The translations under genes were made by a program, and so were the position numbers. From Prevotella sp. BV3P1 (lineage in GTDB: Bacteria; Bacteroidota; Bacteroidia; Bacteroidales; Bacteroidaceae), in assembly GCF_000479005.1 (NCBI RefSeq), contig NZ_AWXC01000007.1, forward strand, positions 154,255 through 218,254: DNA of 64,000 nt, given 5' to 3'. Each line of letters starts with the position of its first letter. Position 1 is the first letter of the stretch. Below are positions 32,727 through 42,289 of this stretch, piece after piece. Under the pieces are notes generated by a model, which was not told where the DNA came from, ran no database searches, and saw only the letters and a program-made list of their open reading frames with translations.

Positions 32727-33370
32727 ATCAAACAAGTCGTATCGGCTACAGAGATTCAATATCAACCTGAACGTGAATGTTTAAGATTGGTTGTTCTTTT
32801 ATCAATACACTGAAAATTATTTTGACAACCATCCTGCTGATAATTTGCGTGTAGACAAACAAACTTGCATCCATGCGTAAATACGCTGAATATGGAGGAT
32901 TTTGTATATTGTTGACATACAGTGTGTTGTGTGTATTGGTTCCAAGATGCGCCCGTTGTTGGTGTCCTTTGGGAGCCAAAAGCATAGTTTTAAGCCGATT
33001 ATTAACATGCTTTTGTCGTGCAAAGGCATGTAAATTGGACCTCAAAGTGATGTTTCTTGCCGGCTCATCTCATTGCTTTAAGTGAAAAAGGTGTTTTTTC
33101 TTGTCAAATTAGTGCCTGCGTGCATCCCGTAGGCCTATCGTTTTTTTCTAGATTGAAAGTTTTGAATGGTCGTTTTAGGGGCTAAAAACAATCAAAAAAT
33201 AGGACATTTAGGGCGAGCGATCCACCACCCTCCGTCAAACAAAAATGGGGTACATCCTTACGGACATACCCCAATGATAGGTTTTTATGACATACCGGCT
33301 GTGCAGCTGTACCCGCACCCTGCATGCTCTGTGGGATGCGGTCGAGCCGACAAAGGCCCGCCGCGGGTCA
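32727..33370. other. Gene-free end of the accessory island
   Basis: No gene recognised in about 640 bp. A short plus-strand tail after RB copy 2 (SNKSYRLQRFNINLNVNV then stop, about 32730-32783) may be the C-terminus of the same lost transposase or of another gene. An imperfect hairpin at 33247-33272 (GGGGTA..TCC with GGA..TACCCC) could serve as a weak terminator for clpB. GC content returns to chromosomal level by about 33.3 kb. Confidence 0.4.
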
Positions 33371-35959
33371 TTAATTTTTGAATGTCAGTCCATGGTCATC
33401 GGCATCGATGATGATGGGTTTGTCGTTCATTACGTCGCCGGCCAGCAGTTTCTTGGACAGATCGTTCAAGACATAGCGTTGGATGGCGCGCTTCACGGGA
33501 CGGGCACCGAACTCGGGATCATATCCCACCTTGCCAAGGAAGTCGATGGCATTGGGTGTCCATTCCAAGGTAAAGCCTTGTTCCGATAGCATTTTCTTCA
33601 CGGCGTTCATCTGCAGTTTCACCACGCTGTCAATCTCAGTCCGGGTCAGTGGCAAGAACATGATGGTTTCGTCGATACGGTTGAGAAACTCCGGCCGGAT
33701 GGTCTTTTTGAGCATTTCCATGACAGTATGCTTGGTTTCTCTCAACTTGTTCTCACGGTTGTGTGCGTCAATACCAGCCATTTGCTCTTGGATGTATTGG
33801 CTGCCCAGGTTAGAGGTCATGATGATGATGGTGTTCTTGAAGTTCACCGTGCGTCCCTTGTTGTCGGTAAGCCTACCGTCGTCCAGCACTTGCAGCAGGA
33901 TGTTGAATACATCTGGATGCGCCTTCTCTATCTCGTCGAACAAGATGACGCTGTAAGGCTTGCGCCTGACGGCCTCGGTCAGCTGTCCACCCTCGTCATA
34001 TCCTACATATCCGGGAGGCGCTCCGATGAGCCGTGACACACTGAACTTTTCCTGATACTCGCTCATGTCGATACGCGTCATCATGCTTTCGTCGTTGAAA
34101 AGATATTCAGCCAGTACCTTGGCCAGCTCGGTCTTACCCACGCCAGTGGTTCCTAAGAAGATGAACGAGGCGATAGGACGTTTCGGATCATGCAGTCCGG
34201 CGCGGCTTCGGCGCACCGCGTCGCTCACGGCTGTGATGGCCTCATCTTGGCCAATCACCCGTTTGTGTAGCTCGCTTTCCAGATGCAAGAGCTTGTCTTT
34301 CTCGCTTTGCAGCATGCGTGTGACGGGAATGCCGGTCCATCGGCTCACCACTTCAGCGATGTCATCTGCCGTCACCTCCTCGCGCACCATGGCTTCTCCG
34401 CCCTGTGTGGCCTTCAGTTGTAGCTTGATGTTGTCGATGTCGTCTTGCAGACTTTTCAGCTTACCATACCTTATCTCGGCCACCCGTTCGTAGTTGCCCT
34501 CACGTTCGGCGCGGTCAGCTTCAAACCGCAGGTTCTCCATCTCCTGCTTGTCCTGCTGTATCTTGTTCACCAAGTTCTTCTCGCTTTCCCACTTAGCCCG
34601 GAACGACTGTTCCTCCTCGTGCAGTTCGGCGATTTCCTTGTCCAGTTGTTTGATCTTCACCTCGTCGTTTTCCCGCTTGATGGCTTCGCGCTCAATCTCC
34701 AATTGTTTGAGCTTACGGGTAATCTCATCCAACTCTTCCGGTACCGAGTCGCGTTCCATACGCAGTTTCGCTGCGGCCTCGTCCATCAGGTCAATGGCCT
34801 TGTCTGGCAAGAATCGGTTGCTGATGTATCGCTCTGACAGTGTTACGGCAGCAATACATGCGTCGTCCTGAATTCTCACTTTGTGGTGGTTCTCGTACCG
34901 TTCTTTCAGTCCGCGGAGGATGGAGATGGCGCTCAGCTCATCAGGTTCGTCCACCATCACGGTTTGGAATCGCCTTTCCAGTGCCTTGTCTTTCTCGAAA
35001 TACTTCTGATATTCGTTGAGCGTGGTGGCACCGATGGCCCGCAATTCGCCACGCGCCAAAGCCGGCTTCAGAATGTTGGCGGCATCCATGGCACCTTCGC
35101 CACCACCTGCACCCACCAAGGTGTGAATCTCGTCGATAAAGAGGATGATTTCGCCCTCGGCGTGAGTCACTTCCTTGATGACGCTTTTCAGACGTTCTTC
35201 AAACTCGCCCTTGTACTTGGCTCCGGCCACCAATGCACCCATGTCCAGTGAGTAGATCTGCTTGTTCTTTAAGTTCTCGGGCACGTCACCTCGTACGATA
35301 CGTCCGGCCAAGCCCTCCACAATGGCGGTCTTACCCGTACCCGGCTCACCTATTAATATAGGGTTGTTCTTGGTACGGCGGCTCAATATCTGGAGCACGC
35401 GGCGTATCTCCTCATCCCGTCCGATAACGGGATCCAACTTTCCGGCACGAGCTTCCTGCACCAGGTTCTTGGCATACTTATCAAGCGCCTGATAGTTTTC
35501 GTCGCCACTCTGGCTCTGTACCTTCGAACCTTGTCGCAACTCATCAATGGCTTTGGTCATGTCTTTTTCCGTACAGCCTGCATCCTTGAGAATACGACTG
35601 GCCGAAGAATTGACCGTGAGCAAAGCCAGCAACATGGGTTCTAGGCTCACGAACTGGTCGCCAAAGCGTTGGGACAAATCCATAGTCCTTTGCAAAACTA
35701 TGTTGGTGTCATTGCTCAGGTAGGGTTGTCCGCCCGATACCTTGGGCAAGTGTTCAATCTCGCTCTGCGCCAATGCCTCTATCTGAGAAGGATTAACGCC
35801 TAACTTTTGAAAAATAAACGTTGTCACGTCCTTCCCTTTGTTCAGCAGGGCGAGCAGCAAGTGAATGGGTTCAATGGTCTGTTGCCCAGCGTTTTGTGCC
35901 AGGTTCACAGCCTCTTGAACGGTTTCTTGTGCTTTAATTGTAAATTTATCGAATGTCAT
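33371..35959 (-). CDS. clpB: ClpB disaggregase
   Basis: 862 residues, normal length. The N-terminal Clp repeat domain (MTFDKFTIKAQETVQEAVNL) is followed by AAA+ domain 1 (Walker A GEPGTGKTAIVEG at about 205), the coiled-coil M domain (about 400-530), and AAA+ domain 2 (Walker A GTTGVGKTELAK at about 605, Walker B VILFDEIEKAH). It threads aggregated proteins for refolding together with DnaK (family knowledge). It is monocistronic here. I found no CIRCE-like or other heat-shock operator upstream. Confidence 0.97.
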   Translation of the reverse strand: MTFDKFTIKAQETVQEAVNLAQNAGQQTIEPIHLLLALLNKGKDVTTFIFQKLGVNPSQIEALAQSEIEHLPKVSGGQPYLSNDTNIVLQRTMDLSQRFGDQFVSLEPMLLALLTVNSSASRILKDAGCTEKDMTKAIDELRQGSKVQSQSGDENYQALDKYAKNLVQEARAGKLDPVIGRDEEIRRVLQILSRRTKNNPILIGEPGTGKTAIVEGLAGRIVRGDVPENLKNKQIYSLDMGALVAGAKYKGEFEERLKSVIKEVTHAEGEIILFIDEIHTLVGAGGGEGAMDAANILKPALARGELRAIGATTLNEYQKYFEKDKALERRFQTVMVDEPDELSAISILRGLKERYENHHKVRIQDDACIAAVTLSERYISNRFLPDKAIDLMDEAAAKLRMERDSVPEELDEITRKLKQLEIEREAIKRENDEVKIKQLDKEIAELHEEEQSFRAKWESEKNLVNKIQQDKQEMENLRFEADRAEREGNYERVAEIRYGKLKSLQDDIDNIKLQLKATQGGEAMVREEVTADDIAEVVSRWTGIPVTRMLQSEKDKLLHLESELHKRVIGQDEAITAVSDAVRRSRAGLHDPKRPIASFIFLGTTGVGKTELAKVLAEYLFNDESMMTRIDMSEYQEKFSVSRLIGAPPGYVGYDEGGQLTEAVRRKPYSVILFDEIEKAHPDVFNILLQVLDDGRLTDNKGRTVNFKNTIIIMTSNLGSQYIQEQMAGIDAHNRENKLRETKHTVMEMLKKTIRPEFLNRIDETIMFLPLTRTEIDSVVKLQMNAVKKMLSEQGFTLEWTPNAIDFLGKVGYDPEFGARPVKRAIQRYVLNDLSKKLLAGDVMNDKPIIIDADDHGLTFKN

Positions 35960-36216
35960 AGTCCTTTTTTCCTTTCTTTTTTAATCTTTTCTTTAACTGC
36001 TTCATGATGTCCAAAAGGTGTGCCTTTGTATAGTGATGCGCCAATGTGGCGGTTTTATTGTGTCAAATTGGCCGATAAAGAACTTGCGGACTTCCATGTG
36101 TCTGCCTGTAAGTCCGTGATTTGTTTTGCGATGGAGAGAGGTTTTATTTCAGCAGGTCATAGCTTCAACATAGGATAAAAGAATGTGATTTCTTGCGGCT
36201 ATTAATCGTTTTTTAT

Positions 36217-36310
36217 TACCTTTGCCAAAGATAGGCATCGCCTCAGCAATTCAAGCGAGCTTGACTGCCTTCGGCTCGCACTATCTTTGGCAAAGATAGG
36301 CGTCGCCTGT
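36217..36310 (+). promoter_or_regulatory. Promoter-bearing intergenic repeat, copy 1
   Basis: TACCTTTG (36217-36224, with TTG at 36193-36195 about 21 bp upstream) and TATCTTTG (36282-36289) are two -7 motifs about 65 bp apart, joined by GATAGGC..CGCCTCAGCAA, TTCAAGC and GCCTTCGGCTCGCA. The same unit recurs at 38526. CTATCTTTG-g-CAAAGATAG (36281-36299) is a palindrome around the second -7. Transcription from the second would start about 65 bp before the gene at 36360. Confidence 0.65.
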
Positions 36311-36359
36311 TGAATCTCTACTGATTTGAACATTGATTATCATTAAAATAAAATTGATT

Positions 36360-37271
36360 ATGAAACCAACATTATTACTGCTTGCTGCCGGCATGGGTAG
36401 CCGTTATGGAGGATTGAAACAACTTGACGGTTTGGGACCTAATGGGGAAACCATCATGGACTATTCTATTTATGATGCCATCAAAGCAGGTTTTGGAAAA
36501 ATTGTATTTGTCATCAGAAAAGACTTTGAAGGCGAGTTCAGAGAGAAGGTGTTGTCTAAATATGCAGGACATATTCCTGCCGAAGTGTGTTTCCAGGCCA
36601 TCGACAAATTGCCGGAAGGTTTTACCGTTCCTGAAGGAAGAGAAAAGCCATGGGGTACCAACCATGCCGTGATGATGGCTGAAGATTTGATTAACGAACC
36701 GTTCTGTGTCATCAACTGTGACGACTTCTACAATCGGGATGCGTTCATGGTGATGGGAAAATTCTTGGCCGACCTTCCAGAAGGCTCAAAGAACAACTAT
36801 GCCATGGTGGGCTTCCGCGTAGGCAATACATTGTCGGAGAATGGAACCGTGGCCCGCGGTATTTGCGAAAAGAACGAGCAAGGAAACCTGACCACCGTTG
36901 TAGAACGTACCGAAATCATGCGCGTTAACGGAGCCGTATGTTACAAAGATGAGCAAGGCGAGTGGGTGGCTGTAGACGATAACACACCCGTATCAATGAA
37001 CATGTGGGGTTTTACTCCCGATTATTTTAAATATAGCGATGCTTATTTCAAGGAATTTCTCTCTGATCCTAAGAACATGGAGAACCTCAAGGCTGAGTTC
37101 TTCATCCCATTGATGGTTAATAAGTTGATTCATGAGGGAACGGCTACCGTGAAGGTGCTTGACACTACCAGCAAGTGGTTTGGCGTTACTTATGCAGCAG
37201 ACCGTCAAGATACCGTGGACAGGATTCAGTCGCTGATTGACCAAGACGTATATCCTAATCAGTTATTCTGA
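36360..37271 (+). CDS. Sugar-phosphate nucleotidyltransferase-like protein
   Basis: 303 residues from the ATG at 36360; an upstream frame adds nine mostly Ile/Lys codons and is unlikely. MKPTLLLLAAGMGSRYGGLK is the nucleotide-binding loop of the NTP_transferase family (consensus GxGxRxxxxK), and FCVINCDDFY holds the metal-binding Asp residues. The activity is most likely transfer of a nucleotide to a sugar phosphate, as in UTP-glucose-1-phosphate uridylyltransferases, but the substrate cannot be read from sequence. It is transcribed from a repeat-borne promoter and followed by a DHH phosphoesterase gene 130 bp on. Confidence 0.8.
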   Translation: MKPTLLLLAAGMGSRYGGLKQLDGLGPNGETIMDYSIYDAIKAGFGKIVFVIRKDFEGEFREKVLSKYAGHIPAEVCFQAIDKLPEGFTVPEGREKPWGTNHAVMMAEDLINEPFCVINCDDFYNRDAFMVMGKFLADLPEGSKNNYAMVGFRVGNTLSENGTVARGICEKNEQGNLTTVVERTEIMRVNGAVCYKDEQGEWVAVDDNTPVSMNMWGFTPDYFKYSDAYFKEFLSDPKNMENLKAEFFIPLMVNKLIHEGTATVKVLDTTSKWFGVTYAADRQDTVDRIQSLIDQDVYPNQLF

Positions 37272-37402
37272 GGGATGAGTTTTTGAGATTATAAGTTTTT
37301 AAGGTTTTTGAGTTATTGCGTTTTTAAGTTGGTGGGTGATTGCCTTTGTGTCAAACAGCCATCAACTTGAAAACGATGATATTCTCAACGTACATTCGTT
37401 AC

Positions 37403-38446
37403 ATGAACATAGACATTTTAGCACCAGAAGAGTTGGAGCTGTTGCGACAACTAATTGCTGATGCTCAACATATTATTATCTGCGGACACAAGTCGCCTGA
37501 CGGTGATGCGCTGGGCTCTTCGTTGGCTTGGTGCGATTATCTGAAAAGCCAATGTGGCAAACAGCCCGCTGTCGTGATGCCGGATGCTTATCCCGATTTC
37601 CTGCAATGGTTGCCCAACAGCGATCGTATTGTACGCTATGACAAGCATCAGGAGGAAGTGAAACAACTATTCCAGAAGGCCGACTTGGTGTTTTGTCTCG
37701 ACTTTGGCAGCACTGGGAGGGTAGACGAAATGCAGTCAGTACTGGAAGCAAGTCCTGCCAAAAGGGTGATGGTAGACCATCACACCAATGCCGACATGGA
37801 TACGGTTTTATCCATATCAAGAACCGATGCCAGTAGCACCAGCGAACTGATCTTCCGCATAATATGGCAGTTGGGTGGCTTTGAACGGATGACGTGCCAG
37901 GGTGCCGTGCCCATCTATTGTGGTATGATGACCGATACGGGCGGCTTTACCTACAATTCGTCCAGTCCAGACATCTTCTTTATCATCAGTCAGTTGCTGA
38001 CAAAGGGATTCGATAAGGACAAGATTTACCGCAATGTTTACAACAATTATAGCCAGTGGGCCATACGGTTGCGGGGCTATATGATGTCGCAAAAGTTAAA
38101 TGTCTTCGAGGATTTTCATGCTTCTTATTTTGCCATCTCCCGTCGTGACATGCGCGATTTCCATTTTGTGAAGGGCGATGCAGAGGGCTTGGTCAACGTT
38201 CCGCTCTCCATCAAGGGCATGAAGTTGTCCGTTTCATTGCGTGAAGACGATCGTAAGGATAACCTGGTGTGGGTGAGCCTGCGTTCGGTGGATGACTTTC
38301 CTTGCAATGAGATGGCGGCCGAATTCTTCAATGGGGGAGGGCATGTCAATGCCAGTGGCGGTAGGCTTTATTGCTCTTTGGCCGAGGCTGAAAAGGTGGT
38401 TAGGCAGGCTTTCATACATTATGAGGATCGGTTAAAACGAAAATAG
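37403..38446 (+). CDS. DHH-family phosphoesterase (NrnA-like)
   Basis: 347 residues from the ATG at 37403 (MNIDILAPEELELL). The DHH motifs are present: HKSPDGDALGSSLAW, DLVFCLDFGS, VMVDHHTNAD, YCGMMTDTGGFTYN, and the DHHA1 end EFFNGGGHVNASGGRL. NrnA-type enzymes degrade short oligoribonucleotides and dephosphorylate pAp in the cytosol (family knowledge); cyclic-dinucleotide-derived pApA is a possible substrate. Metal ligands are intact. A longer frame from 37340 has no family support. Confidence 0.9.
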   Translation: MNIDILAPEELELLRQLIADAQHIIICGHKSPDGDALGSSLAWCDYLKSQCGKQPAVVMPDAYPDFLQWLPNSDRIVRYDKHQEEVKQLFQKADLVFCLDFGSTGRVDEMQSVLEASPAKRVMVDHHTNADMDTVLSISRTDASSTSELIFRIIWQLGGFERMTCQGAVPIYCGMMTDTGGFTYNSSSPDIFFIISQLLTKGFDKDKIYRNVYNNYSQWAIRLRGYMMSQKLNVFEDFHASYFAISRRDMRDFHFVKGDAEGLVNVPLSIKGMKLSVSLREDDRKDNLVWVSLRSVDDFPCNEMAAEFFNGGGHVNASGGRLYCSLAEAEKVVRQAFIHYEDRLKRK

Positions 38447-38525
38447 CCGACGCACGGCAGCTTGTTCCTATCGTCAATAATCTATAAAAGCAAAGCTTTT
38501 CTTTTGTCGTTTTCCCGACTTTAAC

Positions 38526-38610
38526 TATCTTTGCAGAAGATAGGCTTCGCCTCAGCAATTTCAAGCCAGCTTGATTGCCTTCGGCTCGCACTATCTTTGC
38601 AGAAGACTGT
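38526..38610 (+). promoter_or_regulatory. Promoter-bearing intergenic repeat, copy 2
   Basis: TATCTTTG (38526-38533), then GAAGATAGGC..CGCCTCAGCAA, TTTCAAGC, GCCTTCGGCTCGCAC and TATCTTTG (38592-38599): the same unit as 36217-36310 with a few changes. The second -7 puts the transcript start about 20 bp before the DUF4827 gene. Confidence 0.65.
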
Positions 38611-38624
38611 AGATATCATAACAG

Positions 38625-39263
38625 ATGAAAAAAATTATATTTCCACTATTCGCCTTGTTGTCCATCTGCTTTTTGGCATCTTGCCGTGACAACAAGACCT
38701 ATGCAGATCAAAAGGCAGCGGAGCGCAGTGCCATAAACAAATACATTGCCGATTCGGCCGTGCATGTCATTTCTGAAGAGACGTTTGCGGCGCAAGGTTA
38801 CACGACAAACGTGCAACGCAATGAGTTTGTCTTGATTTCCAGCAGTGGCGTTTATATGCAGATTATTCGAAATGGAGTGGGAGAGAAAATCAAAAATGGT
38901 GAGACCGTTGATGTTCTTTGTCGTTTTAAAGAACGTAACTTGATGACCGACTCCTTGCAACTTTCGAACGATGTACTGTTTTATTCAGCCGTGGTGGATA
39001 AGATGAAGGTTCGTAATACCAGTGGAACGTTTACGGCTTCGTTTGTAAAGGGTGAGAGCGTGATGTCAAGTGCTTTCAATACAACAGAGGTTCCTGCTGG
39101 TTGGCTGGTTCCGTTCAGTTATATCCATGTGGGCAGACCCATCAAAGAAGGCGACGAGATAGCGAAGGTGCGGTTGATAGTTCCGCATACCAGCGGGCAT
39201 AACTATGCGCGACAGAGTGTCTATCCATGCTTGTATGACATTACGTATCAACGAGGTAGGTGA
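38625..39263 (+). CDS. DUF4827 lipoprotein (FKBP-like)
   Basis: 212 residues. MKKIIFPLFALLSICFLASC is a lipoprotein signal. The mature part has the DUF4827 pattern: DNKTYADQKAAERSAINKYI near the start, then an FKBP-like beta domain with GVYMQIIRNGVGEKIKNGET and VPAGWLVPFSYIHVGRP and a final YPCLYDITYQ. Catalytic activity as a prolyl isomerase is doubtful. It is probably anchored in the outer membrane facing the periplasm. glmM follows after 52 bp. Confidence 0.82.
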   Translation: MKKIIFPLFALLSICFLASCRDNKTYADQKAAERSAINKYIADSAVHVISEETFAAQGYTTNVQRNEFVLISSSGVYMQIIRNGVGEKIKNGETVDVLCRFKERNLMTDSLQLSNDVLFYSAVVDKMKVRNTSGTFTASFVKGESVMSSAFNTTEVPAGWLVPFSYIHVGRPIKEGDEIAKVRLIVPHTSGHNYARQSVYPCLYDITYQRGR

Positions 39264-39315
39264 GAAAAACCTGTGGACAGCTTGATATAAAAACTAACAT
39301 TAAACAGGAAACATC

Positions 39316-40698
39316 ATGACGTTAATCAAATCAATTTCAGGAATTCGGGGTACCATTGGAGGTCGTTCGGGCGACACGTTGAACCCATTGGACATCGTTA
39401 AGTTCACATCAGCTTATGCTACGTTTATCCGTAGAAGTGGAAAGTCGCAGAGCAATACCATTGTCGTGGGGCGCGATGCGCGCATTTCAGGTGAGATGGT
39501 GAAGAACGTGGTGTGTGGAACGTTGATGGGAATTGGTTATGATGTCATTAACATTGGGTTGGCTACAACGCCCACAACCGAACTGGCTGTGCGAATGACA
39601 CAGGCGGCTGGGGGCATTATCATCACCGCCAGTCATAACCCAAGACAATGGAATGCACTGAAATTGCTCAACAATGAAGGCGAATTTCTGACAAAATCGG
39701 AAGGAAACGAGGTACTCGATATCGCTGAAAGTGAAGATTTCAACTATGCGGATGTGGATCATTTGGGACATTATACCGAAGATTCTTCATTCGACCAGCG
39801 CCATATTGAGAGTGTGTTGGCACTGAAGTTAGTTGATCGGGAGGCCATCAAAAAAGCTCATTTCAAGGTTGCCGTGGATGGTATCAACAGTGTGGGTGGC
39901 ATCATTCTGCCAAAACTGTTGAACAAATTAGGCGTTGAATACACGCTTCTGAACGGTGAACCCACGGGCGATTTCGCACACAACCCAGAGCCATTAGAAA
40001 AGAATTTGGGGGGTATTATGCAGGAAATGTCCAAAGGAGGCTACGACCTGGGTATCGTTGTTGATCCGGATGTAGACCGCTTGGCGTTTATCTGTGAAGA
40101 TGGTACCATGTTCGGTGAGGAATACACGCTGGTTAGTGTGGCTGACTATGTGCTGAGTCATACGCCTGGCAATACCGTTTCAAACCTCAGTTCTACACGT
40201 GCGCTGCGCGATATAACAGAGAAACATGGCGGACAGTACATGGCTTCAGCCGTTGGAGAAGTTAACGTTACCACAAAGATGAAGGAGGTGAATGCCGTCA
40301 TCGGTGGTGAAGGCAATGGGGGAGTGATTTATCCGGCGAGCCATTATGGCAGAGATGCCTTGGTGGGAATTGCCCTCTTCCTCTCTTCTTTGGCACATAA
40401 AGGCTGTAAAGTGAGTGAGCTTCGCAAGTCTTACCCCAACTATTTCATGGCGAAAAACCGTATTGACCTGACGCCAGAGACTGATATCAGTGCCGTCTTG
40501 GATCGTATCAAGGAGATGTATGCGGATGAAAAAGTGACAGATATCGATGGCGTCAAGATTGATTTCGCTGATAAATGGGTTCACCTGCGAGCCAGCAACA
40601 CGGAGCCTATCATTCGTGTTTACAGCGAGGCTGCGACAATGGAAGAGGCTGAAAGTCTTGGTCGTAAGCTCATGGATGTAGTTTATGAAATGCAATAA
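39316..40698 (+). CDS. glmM: Phosphoglucosamine mutase (or phosphohexomutase of that group)
   Basis: 460 residues. The active-site Ser is in IIITASHNPRQWNALKLLN, metal binding in VVDPDVDRLAFI, sugar binding in GGEGNGGVIYP, and phosphate binding in RASNTEPIIRVYSEA. ISGIRGTIGG at the start is the family's opening. It converts glucosamine-6-phosphate to glucosamine-1-phosphate for cell-wall and LPS sugars; because Bacteroidales members of this subgroup are often annotated simply as phosphoglucosamine mutase, the exact sugar remains an inference. A strong terminator follows. Confidence 0.88.
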   Translation: MTLIKSISGIRGTIGGRSGDTLNPLDIVKFTSAYATFIRRSGKSQSNTIVVGRDARISGEMVKNVVCGTLMGIGYDVINIGLATTPTTELAVRMTQAAGGIIITASHNPRQWNALKLLNNEGEFLTKSEGNEVLDIAESEDFNYADVDHLGHYTEDSSFDQRHIESVLALKLVDREAIKKAHFKVAVDGINSVGGIILPKLLNKLGVEYTLLNGEPTGDFAHNPEPLEKNLGGIMQEMSKGGYDLGIVVDPDVDRLAFICEDGTMFGEEYTLVSVADYVLSHTPGNTVSNLSSTRALRDITEKHGGQYMASAVGEVNVTTKMKEVNAVIGGEGNGGVIYPASHYGRDALVGIALFLSSLAHKGCKVSELRKSYPNYFMAKNRIDLTPETDISAVLDRIKEMYADEKVTDIDGVKIDFADKWVHLRASNTEPIIRVYSEAATMEEAESLGRKLMDVVYEMQ

Positions 40699-40740
40699 GA
40701 CGTATTGCTTGGTCGGCATCTGCCAACCATTAAACGTCAA

Positions 40741-40772
40741 AATCCCCAAGGCAACACGTCGTCTTGGGGATT
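40741..40772. terminator. Terminator between glmM and DUF4112 gene
   Basis: AATCCCCAAG (40741-40750) pairs with CTTGGGGATT (40763-40772), perfect 10-bp stem, 12-base loop, TTG/T-rich end. Convergent genes lie on both sides. Confidence 0.85.
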
Positions 40773-40818
40773 TTGTTAAGTATGCGGGACACCTTTTCCC
40801 TGATGCTTGTATCGGGAT

Positions 40819-41295
40819 TTAACTGAAAATCATGGTTCCCAGTGTTTTTGCCAGCCATATCAGCAGGGCAATCATCATGGCAATGGCGATGATAAAGAAT
40901 ACAAGGAAGACCGCAGCTTGCAACGCCCGTTTGTTCACTTCCTTGATGATGGCTTTGTCGTCGTTGATGAATCCGTCGATGAGCGCCATGTTCTTCTTGT
41001 TAGAACGGTGGAAAAAATCAATGACATTGCCGACGTAGAAAGGAATAAGTCCTAACAGCACGTCACGCAAAGTGTTGTTCAGCACTGCCAGGGTGAGAGG
41101 AATTGAATGCAGCTTGAACATGGCGAAGTAGATATGTGTTAAGCCGAAAAAGGCAGTCACGGCGTCACCTATGCCTCCTGGAACCAGACCAGCGATGCCG
41201 TCAAGGTGGTAATTGTCCAGATAGATGGTGATGTGTTTCATGGCCTGGTATGGCCTGCTGTTCCGTAATTGTTCTTTTCTTTCCTGCGAGTTCAT
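40819..41295 (-). CDS. DUF4112 membrane protein
   Basis: 158 residues from the ATG at 41295 (MNSQERKEQLRNSRPYQAMK). LDGIAGLVPGGIGDAVTAFF and LRDVLLGLIPFYVGNVIDFF are the two DUF4112 hallmark blocks with Gly/Pro-Gly and Asp residues, followed by a strong C-terminal helix VFLVFFIIAIAMMIALLIWL. Function unknown. It is the last gene of a minus-strand operon after queG, 13 bp downstream of it. Confidence 0.85.
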   Translation of the reverse strand: MNSQERKEQLRNSRPYQAMKHITIYLDNYHLDGIAGLVPGGIGDAVTAFFGLTHIYFAMFKLHSIPLTLAVLNNTLRDVLLGLIPFYVGNVIDFFHRSNKKNMALIDGFINDDKAIIKEVNKRALQAAVFLVFFIIAIAMMIALLIWLAKTLGTMIFS

Positions 41296-41308
41296 TGTTC
41301 TTTCTGTC

Positions 41309-42289
41309 TTAATGATCTTGTTTTTGTTCTTTCGAAAGGTCAACTATGGCTTGGATGTTGCGCATCAATCCCTCGTATTTTGCTCGTTTTACCGCACTTT
41401 TTTTGAACAACTGGCGGTAATCATCTTCTGAAAGCTGCATCCACTTGTCGCGTGTCATGGACAAGAACTCTGGCTTCGGTTGCAACTCTGGTGTGTTGTT
41501 GGGTATGGAGAAGCGGTTCCATGGACATGCTTGCTGACAACGGTCGCAGCCGTAAACCGTATTTCCCATTTTCTCGGCGATGTCTTTTGAGATGTCTCCA
41601 CGATTCTCTATGGTTTGGTAGGAGAGGCATCTGTTGGCGTCGAGCGGTCCGTCTTTCGTGATGGCGCCAGTGGGGCAGGCATCAATGCAAGCATGACAAT
41701 TGCCGCAACGGCTGTGCATGGATTCATCATAGTCTAACTCAATGGTCAAGAACAGCTCGCCAAGGAAGAACATGCTACCAGCTTTTGGGATGATCAGTTG
41801 GTGGTTACGGCCAATCCAACCCAGACCTGCACGAGTGGCCCAATAACGCTCCAACACCGGTGCTGAGTCGCAGAAAACCCGAAAATAAGTGTCATCATTC
41901 TCCTTGTTCTGTTCATCCTGCATGCGTAATTCCTTGAAATCAAATGTCAATGCCAGCTGTCTCAGCTTTTTCTTGACGATGTCATGATAGTCCTCACCGT
42001 AAGCATACGCGGCGAATTGCAGCTCGTTCTCAGGGATATGCTGCGCGGGTGTGTAGTTCATGGCAACCGATACGATGCTTTTCACGCCCTTCATGAGCAA
42101 CCGAGGATCCAGCCTCATGTCGGTATGGTTGCGCATGTAGTCCATGTCTGCCTGCCGTCCTTCGTTAATCCACTGCCTTACATGCTGGGCAGTGGTGGCG
42201 TCAACGGCTTCAGCGCGTGCTATTCCGCAAGCAAAAAAGCCGAGGTTTAATGCCTCAGCCTTCAGCTCACTCGAAAGTCTTGAACTCAT
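41309..42289 (-). CDS. queG: Epoxyqueuosine reductase
   Basis: 326 residues. The cobalamin-binding N-terminal domain (about 1-170) is followed by two 4Fe-4S clusters, CGNCHACIDACPTGAI and CDRCQQACPWN. KSIVSVAMNY, FCDSAPVLERYWATRAGLGW and GSMFFLGELFL are family blocks. It reduces epoxyqueuosine to queuosine in tRNA anticodons, the last step of queuosine synthesis. The N-terminus overlaps the deacetylase gene by 23 bp, so the two are cotranscribed; why they are paired is not clear. Confidence 0.95.
   Translation of the reverse strand: MSSRLSSELKAEALNLGFFACGIARAEAVDATTAQHVRQWINEGRQADMDYMRNHTDMRLDPRLLMKGVKSIVSVAMNYTPAQHIPENELQFAAYAYGEDYHDIVKKKLRQLALTFDFKELRMQDEQNKENDDTYFRVFCDSAPVLERYWATRAGLGWIGRNHQLIIPKAGSMFFLGELFLTIELDYDESMHSRCGNCHACIDACPTGAITKDGPLDANRCLSYQTIENRGDISKDIAEKMGNTVYGCDRCQQACPWNRFSIPNNTPELQPKPEFLSMTRDKWMQLSEDDYRQLFKKSAVKRAKYEGLMRNIQAIVDLSKEQKQDH

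Noticed and set aside
32870..33090. Possible shared intergenic repeat with 52980-53070 (words like CCAAAAGCAT and CATGC)
   Set aside because: Only short words agree; no alignable unit found by eye.
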